From assembly GCF_018294505.1 (NCBI RefSeq), contig NC_057795.1:225793193-225857192 (forward strand): 64,000 bases of DNA, read 5' to 3'. The stretch comes from Triticum aestivum (Eukaryota; Streptophyta; Magnoliopsida; Poales; Poaceae). A program made the translations under genes and the position numbers. The notes beneath the pieces were generated by a model. That model searched no databases and was not told the origin of the DNA. It worked only from the letters and a program-made list of their open reading frames with translations. Shown one piece after another: positions 55,150-64,000 of this stretch. The number at the start of each line of letters is the position of its first letter. Position 1 is the stretch's first letter.

Positions 55150-55695
55150 TTAGCCCTCGAATGGATCGAGGTTTGAGTGGGGAAGGAGTTGAGAACTCTT
55201 CCGACCCATTTTTCGTGCTACGAGTATACCTTGTTCTGGATCTATGAGTCTAAGTAACGACACCGACTTCTTTTTCAGTCGCCTTGATCCATTCTTGGTT
55301 TCAGTCGAGTGAGTTTCCTTACTTAAAAAGCTCTAAGTGACGATGTGGAGGAGATCCTCCGTCTGACAAGTTGTTCTGCTGCTCGCAGATTTCGCGGGAT
55401 TCGAATTTTGGGAAGCACGTGGGGCGGAGGATGCCGCAGTAATCGGACAGGATAGGGCGGAGACGCCTCGATCTCCGCACCACCTTTTTTGCCATGTATC
55501 GCGCGCGCGACTACTGCGGGATTTGACAGGATCGTCTGGGCCTATAGGTCAGTCACTCAGAAGCAACTCCATATAAGCCGCTGGCCCAGAGCCTTTGAAT
55601 AGTGCACTTTCATTTCCCCCCTTTCTTCTCGAATTCCTCCGCCACCTCTGCTCTCGTCCGGGTGCCGTCGGTCTGTTCGAGCTTCGTCCGCGGCG
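55150..55695 (+). promoter_or_regulatory. Promoter region of gene X'
   Basis: 546 bp between the inverted LTR and the ATG. TATA-like CATATAAG at 55570-55577, 126 bp before the ATG. The matching interval in J is 543 bp after removing the MITE and one TA. Confidence 0.6.
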
Positions 55696-58600
55696 ATGGT
55701 GAAGGAGAAGACGGCGGCCCTGGAGCGCGCGAAGAAGGTGACGACGCAGGCGAAGGCTAAGAAGTCCGGTCAGGGCGGATCTTCCTCGAGGTCTGCCTTG
55801 CCGCAGGGTTGGATCCAGGGCGACTGGATGCCCTCGGCGGTTCGTCAGGAAGACATTGATGATCTGGCCGAGGGGGGATTCATTCCTCACGAATCTGCGC
55901 GCCTCCCGGGGAATGAGATCGAAGCGCAGCCTCTCAAGGGTGAGTGTGTCCTTATCGCCACTCACGTCGACCACGGATTCTCCCTGCCCCCTCATCCTTT
56001 TTTCCGGAGTTTCTTGAACTTTTTCGGAGTGCAACTTCATCACTTCACTCCAAATTCCATCGTGTATCTTGCGGCCTTCGTGTCTTTGTGTGAGAATTTC
56101 TTGGGTTGCCATCCTCATTGGGGCCTCTTCAAGCACATTTTCACTTGTTGTTCTCAGTCGGTTAAGAAAGCCAAGTCGAGTGACGATAAGATGCAAGTGA
56201 TTCAGATGTGCTGGGGTCTTGGGATCCAGATGAGGAGCAAAAGTTCCTTTCCATCTATGGTTCTTCCTGATACAGTCCGCGGGTGGCAGTCGACCTGGTT
56301 CTACTGCAGAGACCAGCCGACTCCAGGACAGGCGATGGGTCTTCCCCCTTTCTCCCTGAACTGAGCAGAAAAACCTTCTTCTCTGAAAGTGATAAGAGAA
56401 GAGAAGGCACAAGTCAAAGTGTTGGTTGGTCGAGTGGTTCAGCTCGTTCGCGACGGGGTGACTGGTATGGATTTGCTAGACGTCTTCCTCCGGAGACGTA
56501 TCCAACCACTCCAAACTCGTGACCATCCGATGTGGATGTATTCGGTTCTTGATGATACCACTCGGATTCACCCAGAGGAGGTCGACGAGGCTACGGTGGA
56601 GGGGTGGTTGTCAAGTATCACAGGGAACAAAGACAACCCCCGAGGAGCCAGGAGGATTCCTCCACTCGACCAATCGTATGAATTAGATCAGGTCCAATTC
56701 TGTATCTCTGACTGTGACCTTGCTTTCTTCGTACTGTTTGCTTAAAATCAATCGACTGGCTTTTGTCTTGTTTGTTGTCTTCCAGACCATTACTGAGATG
56801 TACTCGATGCCCAATGGGGCGCAAGAATGAGCCGAGGAGGAGGAGCTAAGCGGAGGTGACAGTGAGGAGGAGTGGCAATCTAATGGTGAGGGGGAAGAAG
56901 ATGACGACGGCTCCAGTGGAGAGGAGGAGGAGGAAGTCGATCCTCCTCGCACGGAAAGGCGATCCAAGCTCATCCATGACCCCGCGAGCGAGCGTGGCAA
57001 AGAGGTTGCGCCTGTTGGGCAGTCGTCAAAACGCCCTCGGATGGCTTCTCCGGCACCGACTGAAAAAGCGCCGAAGCATCCACGGGTAGCGTCATCAAAG
57101 CCGCCAAAGGCCTTGCCCAAGATGAGAATGACCATTCCCACCATTTCAGGGTAACAACAGAACTTGTGTTTTCTCTTTTAGCATGGACAAATTCTGGGTC
57201 GACTCATTGACTAACCAACTGGTTTCTGAAATCTGCAGTGCTGCTACCTCCGAGACCTCCGCCAGGAACGAAGACCAGGAAATGGAGGACGCTGTCACCT
57301 CCAACCTTGGTACGGTCCCTGTAGTTTCACTTTTGATCGATTGGATTTTCGTTTTTAACTTTGGATCTTTCCTATAGCTCCTCCACATGTCATTGATCTC
57401 CCTGATGATGATGATGAGGCGCCGCTGAGGCCGAGGAGGAATAGAAAGGCGCCGGCTGGCAAGACTACTCAGATTGCATCAGTGCCTGAGACACTGGTTC
57501 AGGAGGGTGGCAACATCACTCGGACTTCCATGTCCTTCGCTGTGCCGCTGATGAGTGTTCGGCCTTCATCGTCGAATGCTGACCCGCCGTCCCTTTTCGC
57601 CACACACCACATCCCAGAGGACCAAGTGGGTGCTGCTAAGGAGGCTATACGCCAGGCGGGGATCATGATGAAACAGGTGAAGGCGGTCCGGGACGCCAGC
57701 CAAGCGGCCTATGATGCTAGCTCAGCTCTTCAGAGCAATGTCCAGGTTAGTTGGTCATCGCTTGTTCTGTTAGGATATGCTATCTAAAAACTCTCTTTCC
57801 GAAGATCTTTGTATCTGTACACCCACTGGGTGTGTCGATTGAATTTTTGGATTGGTGGGGGCACGCTGAGTGCACCCACTGGGTGTAGTCCCCGAGACTA
57901 TGGTGGACTGCTGGCAGTCGACTGTAGTCTTTTGTACTTTGAGTTTCTTCACTCTAACTTCTTCACTCGGTCTGGTCGGACCATGTCGAATGGAATCTTG
58001 CAACCAGTGGGGAACGCTGAGTGCACCCACTGGGTGTGGTCCCCGAGACCATGGTCGACTCCTGGCAGTCAACTAAGGTCTGAAGAACCTGTTTTTTTAG
58101 ATCATGATGAGACCGTGGCTGACTGCTTGCAGTTAGCTATGGTTTAGGATCATAACCTTTTTGTCTCTTTCGGTCGACTGAATGCACGCTGAGTGCACCC
58201 ACTGGGTATAGTCCCCGAGGCTACTGTTGAATATTTTGATTCGGGTGTAGTCTTAGAAATGCTACAATTTTCCTCTTAGTCACTCGGAAGCAACCTATCT
58301 TTGATGTCCGTCGATTGACCCTTCGCAGAAATCCTGCGAGCTTGTGGCTCGCTATACTGAATTGGAAAACAAACAAATCCAGCTCAACCTTGACTTGAAG
58401 CTTGTTCAGGAGAACTTTCAGAAAGCGAAAGATGAAGCAAAAGGTATGGTTGGTGAGAACTTGACGACTGTCTTTATCTTTCTGCCCATCCCTGATTCTG
58501 ATCTCATTGTCATTTTGTAGATAAAATGAAGGAGGCTCTGAAGAAGAAGGACCATGACCTCACCGAGGCGTAGAAGACGGCTTTGGACAAAACGAAGCTT

Positions 58601-59372
58601 GCGGAAGAAAAACTGGCTTCAGTCGGTAAACTTGAAGAGGAGAACGCCAATCTGAAAGCTGCTCTCGACACGAACAACAAGGAGGTTAGCCGTCTGAAGA
58701 ATGATAAGATAGCTCTGAGTGACAAGGCTAGTGAACTGGTGGGCAAGAAGAATGATCTGGAGGCTTATCTGGGAGGGCTCGCCAAGAAGTTATTTGTCAT
58801 GCTTGAGGATAATCTCTTCTATCTGACTGACTTGTTATCATCGACTCATCGTAGAACGGTTGGTTTATCTTCGGATTGTGTCTACAGAATTCTGCCAAAA
58901 CTTCGAGGATGAGACCAGTCGAGTGGAGACAAGCTTGGACCCCATTAACTCTCCTGTGAAGGATGAAGCCGCTATGAATGTGCTCCGACTGGAGTCTCGT
59001 GTTGCTGGTGTGGTTGACTACCTTGCTCGACTGAAGGTTGCAGCATCGCGAATCGACACGACACTCTGGCTAGGAGCGACGCTTCAAAATGACCTTGAGT
59101 CTCTAATGACTCGACTGAATGAGGTTCCAGGTTGAGTGCATGAATGGAAGAAGTATTCTGCCAGGTGCGGCGCTGACGTTGCTCTGTCCCTGGTCCGTGT
59201 TCACTGCAAAGATGCGCGAGGGGAAAAGCTGGCATCCATCAAAGTTGCCAATACCAAGAAGCACGACTTCCAATCTTTCAATGAGACCTTCATTGCTGCT
59301 GCCACTCGGATCGCTGACGGAATTGATTTGGACCAGTTTGTCGCGCCCTCCAGTCCTCCACCTGACGAGTAA
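55696..59372 (+). pseudogene. Tat-element extra gene, X' copy (seven exons)
   Basis: Function unknown; related to X and to the J gene (putative gypsy type transposon family). Start MVKEKTAALERAKKVTTQAK, then GWIQGDWMPSAVRQEDIDDL, FLNFFGVQLHHFTPNSIVYL and FLGCHPHWGLFKHIF. Exons at about 55696-56691, 56786-57150, 57239-57309, 57378-57745, 58329-58443, 58521-58807 and 58888-59372; introns have GT...AG borders except a lost donor near 58807. Exon 2 is acidic, then basic. Exon 4 has a Pro-rich part and KQVKAVRDASQAAYDASSAL. Exons 5-6 are coiled coil. The last exon ends SSPPPDE. Breaks: TGA near 56362-56364 from an indel, TGA near 56829, TAG at 58571-58573 and TGA near 59133. Antisense to the element whose 3' LTR is at 54622. 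Confidence 0.8.
57820..58240 (+). repeat. Tandem repeats inside intron 4 of gene X'
   Basis: Three to four units carrying GAGTGCACCCACTGGGTG and TAGTCCCCGAGAC or GGTCCCCGAGAC, as in intron 4 of X (17560-17960). Kept in both copies although the exact unit sequences differ. Confidence 0.8.
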
Positions 59373-59587
59373 GAAAAACTTCTATGCTTCGCCTTAAATT
59401 TGCTTCGGAATGCCAAGTGGTTTTGTAACCGATAAACTTTTACAGGTTTGATGCCTGAGCACTTCTGAATCCGTAGGATGTTATCTGAACTTGGCTTATC
59501 GTTGAATATGCTTGCTTTTGCCTTCGAGCGAACTTTGTTCTTCACTCGGAATATGCTTTAGTGCTTGAGACGCAGCCCTGAGGTGAA

Positions 59588-59933
59588 AAAATCCAGTCGA
59601 CCTGCACTTCATCATTCTCGCAGGTAGGGATGGAGCACAGATTGTTGTCGACCTGCGTCCTTGCGGATCAGGATGGAGAGCACGTTGTATTTGTGGCGTA
59701 GCTCCGAAGGAGAAGGTAGCAGTCGACCTGCACCTCGTCGTCCTTGCGGATCGGAATGGAGCGCACGTTGTATTTGTGGCGCAACTCCGAAGGAGAAGGT
59801 AGCAGTCGACCTGCACCTCATCGTCCTTGCGGGTCGGAATAGAGCGCATATTGTATTTGTGGCACAGCTCCGAAGGAGAAGGTAGCAGTCGACCTGCACC
59901 TCGTCGTCCTTGCAGATCGGAATGTATTTCATA
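59588..59933 (+). repeat. ~82-bp minisatellite downstream of gene X'
   Basis: Units carry GTCGACCTGCACCTCGTCGT, CCTTGCGGATCGGAATGGAG and TTGTATTTGTGGC. Four to five copies, starting near 59594, 59723, 59804 and 59887, with one shortened unit. Absent after gene X. Confidence 0.85.
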
Positions 59934-60288
59934 CTTAGGCGAGTACTTGAACTGCAGCTAAGCCCTCGAGTGGGAGGGTTGCTCTCCACTCGGTAGGATT
60001 TTTAAATACTTAGGCGAGTATTGGACTGCAGCTAAGCCCCCGAGTGGGAGGTTTGCTCTCCACTCGGTAAGAATTTCAAATACTTAGGCGAGTACTGGAC
60101 TGCAGCTAAGCCCCTGAGTGGGAGGTTTGCTCTCCACTCGGTAGGATTTTTAAATACTTAGGCGAGTACTGGACTGCGGCTAAGCCCCCGAGTGGGAGGT
60201 TTGATCTCCACTTGGTAGGATTTTCAAATACTTAGGCGAGTACTAGACTGCATTTAAGCCCCCGAGTGGGAGGTTTTCTCTCCACTCG
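59934..60288 (+). repeat. ~74-bp tandem array downstream of gene X'
   Basis: Almost five units of CTTAGGCGAGTACTGGACTG, CAGCTAAGCCCCCGAGTGGG and AGG(T/G)TTGCTCTCCACTCGG plus an AT-rich run. Same family as the TR arrays at 19325 and 33096 but a different subtype. Cut at 60288 by the next LTR. Confidence 0.9.
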
Positions 60289-61204
60289 TGATGAGGACAT
60301 CAATACCATTGTTACACCCACAGCCCCTGCTGCTATACATACTGGACCAATTACTAGAGCTCGCGCACGCCAACTAAAATACCAGGTACTTTCATTTCTT
60401 GGTAATGATTCTAATGTTCATAACAATATGATGCTGCCTAAATTGGATACATTTGTTTTGCTTACAAATGAAGGGCCTAGCTTGGAGAAGGATGAACATT
60501 GAAGCAAGAACAAGCATGGATATGATGGCATGCACAAGGGGAACAAGAACGGAGTTACAAGTGATGATTTCAGGTCTTTGAAGCTACCATAACGAGTGCA
60601 TGAAGCCTTGGACGAAATATAGAAGATGTCACTTCATAAATTTCGTCCAGAGGCTATTATAGGTGCTGCGTCACCTTTTTATTGGGCCAGGCCCATGTAA
60701 TTTCGAAATACATAAGTATAGGCTATTTTTAGAGTCTGTATGTGTGGGGAAACAAGAGATACGGTTGATTTCGGACCCCTCCACCAAGGGCCACGAAATT
60801 CCCCCTCGCTTCCTCCATATATACAGCCCTTAGGGCACCATTAGACTTTGGGTTTTGTTTAGATTAAAGTTCGCCATAGCCGCAACTTCGCGTACTTCGT
60901 TTGTGTTCAACAACCAGACAAAGGTGTCACAAAACCCCACCTTGATCAATAAAGCTTTCATCTTATATTCGCAATATCTAGATTGCAATCTCAGTTTCTT
61001 GCTTGTTCTTCATTTGCTCGCAGGAAACAGACCCTCGTGGTCAGGTTGATCGTGCTCCGGCGTGGTCAATAACCTCTCGGAGTTGGTTTAGCGATTGCTA
61101 AGGCGCGACGTCCTCGCACGTTCGTAGTCGGATCGTCAAAGTCGACTTCCACCAAAGCGATATCCATCATCTCATCGAAAGACGGGACACCTTTGCCTCT
61201 ATCA
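60289..61204 (+). repeat. Element F 5' LTR
   Basis: 916 bp, TGATGAGGACATC...GCCTCTATCA. TATA box at about 60817-60823 and polyadenylation signal AATAAA at 60949-60954. Its first 214 bp (to TGA 60500-60502) encode the C-terminal tail of pol (GPITRARARQLKYQVLSFLG), because in this family the pol frame runs into the 3' LTR and the 5' LTR carries a copy of it. Confidence 0.85.
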
Positions 61205-61206
61205 AG

Positions 61207-61219
61207 TGGTATCAGATTT
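61207..61219 (+). promoter_or_regulatory. Element F primer-binding site, initiator tRNA-Met type
   Basis: TGGTATCAGATTT, matching TGGTATCAGAGCC in its first ten bases, two bases after the LTR end. Confidence 0.75.
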
Positions 61220-61420
61220 CCAGGTTGCTCAGTGAGATTTTACAGTTTTTCGTAGTTTAGATCGAGTCTTTCCTTCATACCTATACTCCACGAAAAAGCC
61301 ACAAAAAAAATTAGGGTTAGTTCATCATATCCGAACCAGTCTGAGCCATTGCATAATCTTTTCTATATTTGCGTTGTTGAATTTGCGGTTGCATCATCGT
61401 GTCTAGTTGCTGGTCTTAGT

Positions 61421-61763
61421 CAAGGTTGGAAAAAGCGGTAGGCGGTTGGCCTTCACCTAGTGCCTAGGCAGTGCCTAAGCGCCCTAGGAGGTAATATACA
61501 TTTGACTCATAGTGTACTTGTGATTATTATATGGGTGTTGATATTAGTTTAGGATATATAAATAAGTTAATTACCATCTACTGCCATTGGAATATAACCC
61601 ATTTGGCATATTAGTGCAGTATGTGGCATGATTTCTTGCTTGGGTAGGCAATTCCTTGCTTGCCCTGCCTAGACCTCCATTTTTGCCCTAGGCGAGGTGT
61701 TTGGCCATTGCCTAGCGCCTAGGCATGCCTAAGCGCCTCCTAGGCACTGCCTTTTCCAACAGA
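61421..61763 (+). mobile_element. hAT-like MITE in the leader of element F
   Basis: 343 bp, noncoding, flanked by GGTCTTAGT at 61412-61420 and 61764-61772. Termini share GTTGGAAAA as an imperfect inverted repeat. Both ends carry palindromic GCGCCTAGGC-like runs (CCTAGCGCCTAGGC near 61710). With an 8-bp target (GTCTTAGT) it fits hAT; a 9-bp target would suggest Mutator. Confidence 0.75.
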
Positions 61764-61842
61764 GGTCTTAGTGTCTAATCCTTTAGAGTTTCGAGTTCTG
61801 TTCACAAGTTGTCACGCCGCCGCCGCATCATCATCATCACCG

Positions 61843-62070
61843 CTTCCATATACCACCATCGTCATCACCGCTGCCATATACCACCATCGTCATCACCGCT
61901 GCCATCTACCACCATCGACATCACCGCAGCCATATACCACATATCCACCTCCATCACGCCAATCCGAGTCCACCTGGAACATATATCTGCCACCAGTCCG
62001 AGTTCCACCAGATTCATCTCCGCCACCAGTCCGAGTTCCACCAGATTCATCTCCGCCACCAGTCCTAGTC
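61843..62070 (+). repeat. Short tandem repeats in element F leader
   Basis: Four units of about 24-27 bp (ATATACCACCATCGTCATCA type) at 61848-61950, then two and a half units of a 33-bp repeat (CCACCAGTCCGAGTTCCACC then AGATTCATCTCCG) at 61989-62065. Confidence 0.8.
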
Positions 62071-62723
62071 CGAGTCCAGTATTTCTTGCTTTGTTTTAGA
62101 CTTCCAGATCAGGCCATACTCCGAGTCGTGATAGAGAAGGACTCCCGAACTTTCGTGTTACCCGCAGTAGAAAAATAGCTCCAGTTTCAAAAAAAAAACT
62201 AAGTCTGGAAAATTTTGGCTAGGCAGTTTCTAGACCATTTGTAGACTTTTTCAAAAAAAAAATTGTTGCGGAGCAAAAAAAAAGAGAAAACAAAAGTGCA
62301 AAAAAAGAGAGAGAAAAAATTCAGAGTGTGCTCCTCCCTTGTTTACGTGCAGCGCCGTGATTTTGTTAGTGTTCTAGGCTCGCGTCTCTAGCACAATCTA
62401 GCCTAGGACCAGCACAGTACCGTTGTTGAGCGTTTATTCAACTTTGCATCTCTGAATTGATTATTGCTGACCCTTTTTGCTACCATATTCTAAGCCTTCC
62501 CAGCTCCACATACATCTACCTCGTGCATTTGATTCTCCCTGGTAATCGCTCTATCCAAGCTTTGAGAGTTTTGACTACAACGATTGCCGATCACCACCTG
62601 CTGCTGGGTAAGAACTGGTAAGAATTTGAGATTCGCTTGAAGGATTTGTGACACACCACCACCACCACCGCTTCCTAGAAGTCTGTATAATCATATTATT
62701 TTGTGTTTCTATTGCTGCTAACC

Positions 62724-64000
62724 ATGCCAGGATCACAAGCCGATGAGACTGGTTGGGAGAACCTGACGAACAAACAGCTACATGATAAATTTCAGCAAAT
62801 GATGAGTGGACAGGTGCAAGATGTGCTAAACAGATTTGACAAGGCCATGGAGAAGATAGATGGCATGGAGAAGACGTTCGAAACAAAGCTTGATAGCAAG
62901 TTTAATGAATTGCTCGCGCGTTTTCCACAACCACCGCCGGCTGCACCTATCACACCTCTGCAACAGCAACAACGCCTCCTTCCGAATCAGTATGGACGAG
63001 CGAAGCGTGTTCCTATTGAGGATGGCCAAACTTCTGGTGCTGCTGTTCCTGTTGTTGATGCTTCTTTCGCTCGTGCTACTACTGCTGCTAGTACCCAGGA
63101 GGATGATGAGTATGCGGGCGATTATGAGGATGAGGTTGATCAAAATCAGAACTACGTGCAGCCACCAGCACCACCACCAGCAGGTCGACCTCAGGTATAT
63201 ATTCGTAATGGTAGGCCTGCACCACCACCTCAGGTACGAGATGATGTCCATATTCCTAAACTGAAATTGAATATTCCACCATTTGAGGGTAGATATGTTC
63301 CTGATATATATCTTACTTGGGAGTTAGAAACTGAACAACATTTTACATGTTTACAATATCCCGAGGAGAGACGGGTTGCGGCTGCTGTTTGTGCTTTCAC
63401 TAGTTTTGCATGTGTATGGTGGTCTGAACATTGTAGATTATATCCTATTCCAGCTACTTGGGCTGCTTTGAAAGCTGCTATGCGTACTTGTTGGGTTCCA
63501 CCATATTATCAACATGAATTGCTTCAAAAATTTCAGCGTTTAAGACAAGGAAAAAATTCTGTAGAAGAATATTATCAGGAATTACAAACTGGCATGATTA
63601 GATGTGGTATTGTTGAGGAGAATGAAGCTATGCTTGCATGTTTTACGGGTGGATTAAATAGAGAGATTCAGACCATTCTAGAGTATAAGGAGTATACTAA
63701 TATCACTCGTTTATTCCATCTTGCTTGTAAAGCTGAACGTGAAGTGCAGGATCGACAAGCAATGGCGCGCACTAACTTTTCTGCAGGTCGACCTTCCTCA
63801 TGGACACCATGTGCATCTTCTACTTCCACTGCACCAGCAACTCCATCAGGTGCCATCTCCGGCCGTGATACAAGAAAGCAGGCACAACCACCATCATCTG
63901 CCAAGAGCGCACCTGTCGGGCCTCCATAGAGCTCTTCTTCTTCCATGGGATCAACAGGGCACACAAGTGATATTATTTGTCGTCATTGTAAGGGAAGAGG
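62724..64000 (+). pseudogene. gag: Element F gag (runs off window)
   Basis: ATG 62724 (MPGSQADETGWENLTNKQLH). Residues 1-70 are helical with a coiled-coil-like DKAMEKIDGMEKTFETKLDS. Then a Gln/Pro-rich and acidic stretch. Capsid core from about residue 175: IPKLKLNIPPFEGRYVPDIY, AAVCAFTSFACVWWSEHCR, FQRLRQGKNSVEEYYQELQT and NITRLFHLACKAEREVQDRQ. An in-frame TAG at 63927-63929 interrupts a Ser/Pro-rich linker. After it the zinc knuckle begins (IICRHCKGRG) at the window end. The stop is a single change from CAG or AAG, and the capsid is otherwise intact. Confidence 0.88.

Larger units (their letters stand above)
54622..60288 (-). mobile_element. Minus-strand T-type element, 3' end only
   Basis: From right to left on the minus strand: tandem array, antisense gene X', polypurine-like tract, 3' LTR. 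Its pol, gag and 5' LTR are not in the window; the element at 60289 begins inside its array. It lies tail-to-tail with element T. Confidence 0.7.
61220..62723 (+). other. Element F leader
   Basis: Noncoding 5' leader of about 1.5 kb, 1.16 kb without the MITE. Contains the MITE 61421-61763, a minisatellite 61843-62070, and several A-rich runs (62190-62310). Confidence 0.6.
60289..64000 (+). mobile_element. Element F: Ty3/gypsy retrotransposon (5' part)
   Basis: 5' LTR 60289-61204, tRNA-Met primer site, ~1.5-kb leader with a hAT-like MITE, then gag from 62724 to the window end. The gag type (IPPFEG, YITWELE-like, VWWSEH, HLACKAEREVQ) and the pol C-terminus embedded in the LTR fit a chromovirus-like Ty3/gypsy family common in grasses. 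pol and the 3' LTR lie beyond the window. Confidence 0.85.

Noticed and set aside
1..64000. tRNA genes suggested by tRNA-like strings
   Set aside because: All such strings are primer-binding sites complementary to tRNA 3' ends beside LTRs. No cloverleaf-forming gene was recognised, but no tRNA search program could be run.

Overview
This window looks like a piece of a large, repeat-rich grass genome, most likely Triticeae (wheat, Aegilops or barley). That is an inference from the LTR families, their nesting and their codon use. I see no host gene, rRNA or tRNA. Nearly every base belongs to LTR retrotransposons inserted into one another, plus two small DNA transposons (a Stowaway-like MITE at 4397-4633 and a hAT-like MITE at 61421-61763) and two assembly gaps (19651-20032 and 33265-33587). 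Almost all reading frames carry stops or frameshifts, so this is a decaying repeat stack.

Layout. 1-3754: minus-strand Athila-type Ty3/gypsy element (RNase H, RT, protease, gag, primer site, 5' LTR). 3755-about 7805: 3' end of a second minus-strand Tat-type element (J): 3' LTR, then an extra gene on the opposite (plus) strand. About 7806-15092: minus-strand Tat-type element M (integrase to gag, 5' LTR). 15093-20332: plus-strand extra gene X of a third Tat-type element and a ~72-bp tandem array. 20333-54613: plus-strand Tat-type element T (LTR, gag, protease, RT, RNase H, integrase), heavily rearranged. Inside it are N1 (21148-29397, an LTR element with a huge ORF of unknown function), a 13.7-kb tandem duplication (junction at 33092-33095), a second partial N1 (34742-39193), and a Tekay-like chromovirus (39194-51517) with 4.1-kb LTRs and an extra ORF upstream of gag. 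54622-60288: 3' end of another minus-strand T-type element (inverted LTR, extra gene X', tandem arrays). 60289-64000: a further Ty3/gypsy element (5' LTR, leader, gag), running off the window.

Two features stand out. First, three copies of the Tat-type extra gene (J, X, X') have GT-AG intron patterns. X and X' share seven matching exons, and two copies have a TATA box about 110-125 bp before the ATG. Where the LTR is preserved (J and X'), the gene runs antisense to the retrotransposon, and the LTR-to-ATG distance is 543 and 546 bp once the MITE is subtracted. An antisense gene can keep its introns through reverse transcription, which fits this layout. Second, N1 carries one reading frame of about 1,421 codons with only three stops, each a single C-to-T change from a sense codon. 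It shows no protease, RT, RNase H or integrase motif, and its leader and LTRs are filled with repeated short motifs.

Order of events readable from the sequence: N1 inserted into T gag (TSD CCCTC). A segment from the tandem array to the RT was then duplicated in tandem through a 4-bp microhomology. The Tekay-like element inserted into the second N1 copy. Finally a deletion with templated filler joined the Tekay 3' LTR to the T reverse transcriptase. Family names in databases were not assigned because no search could be run.
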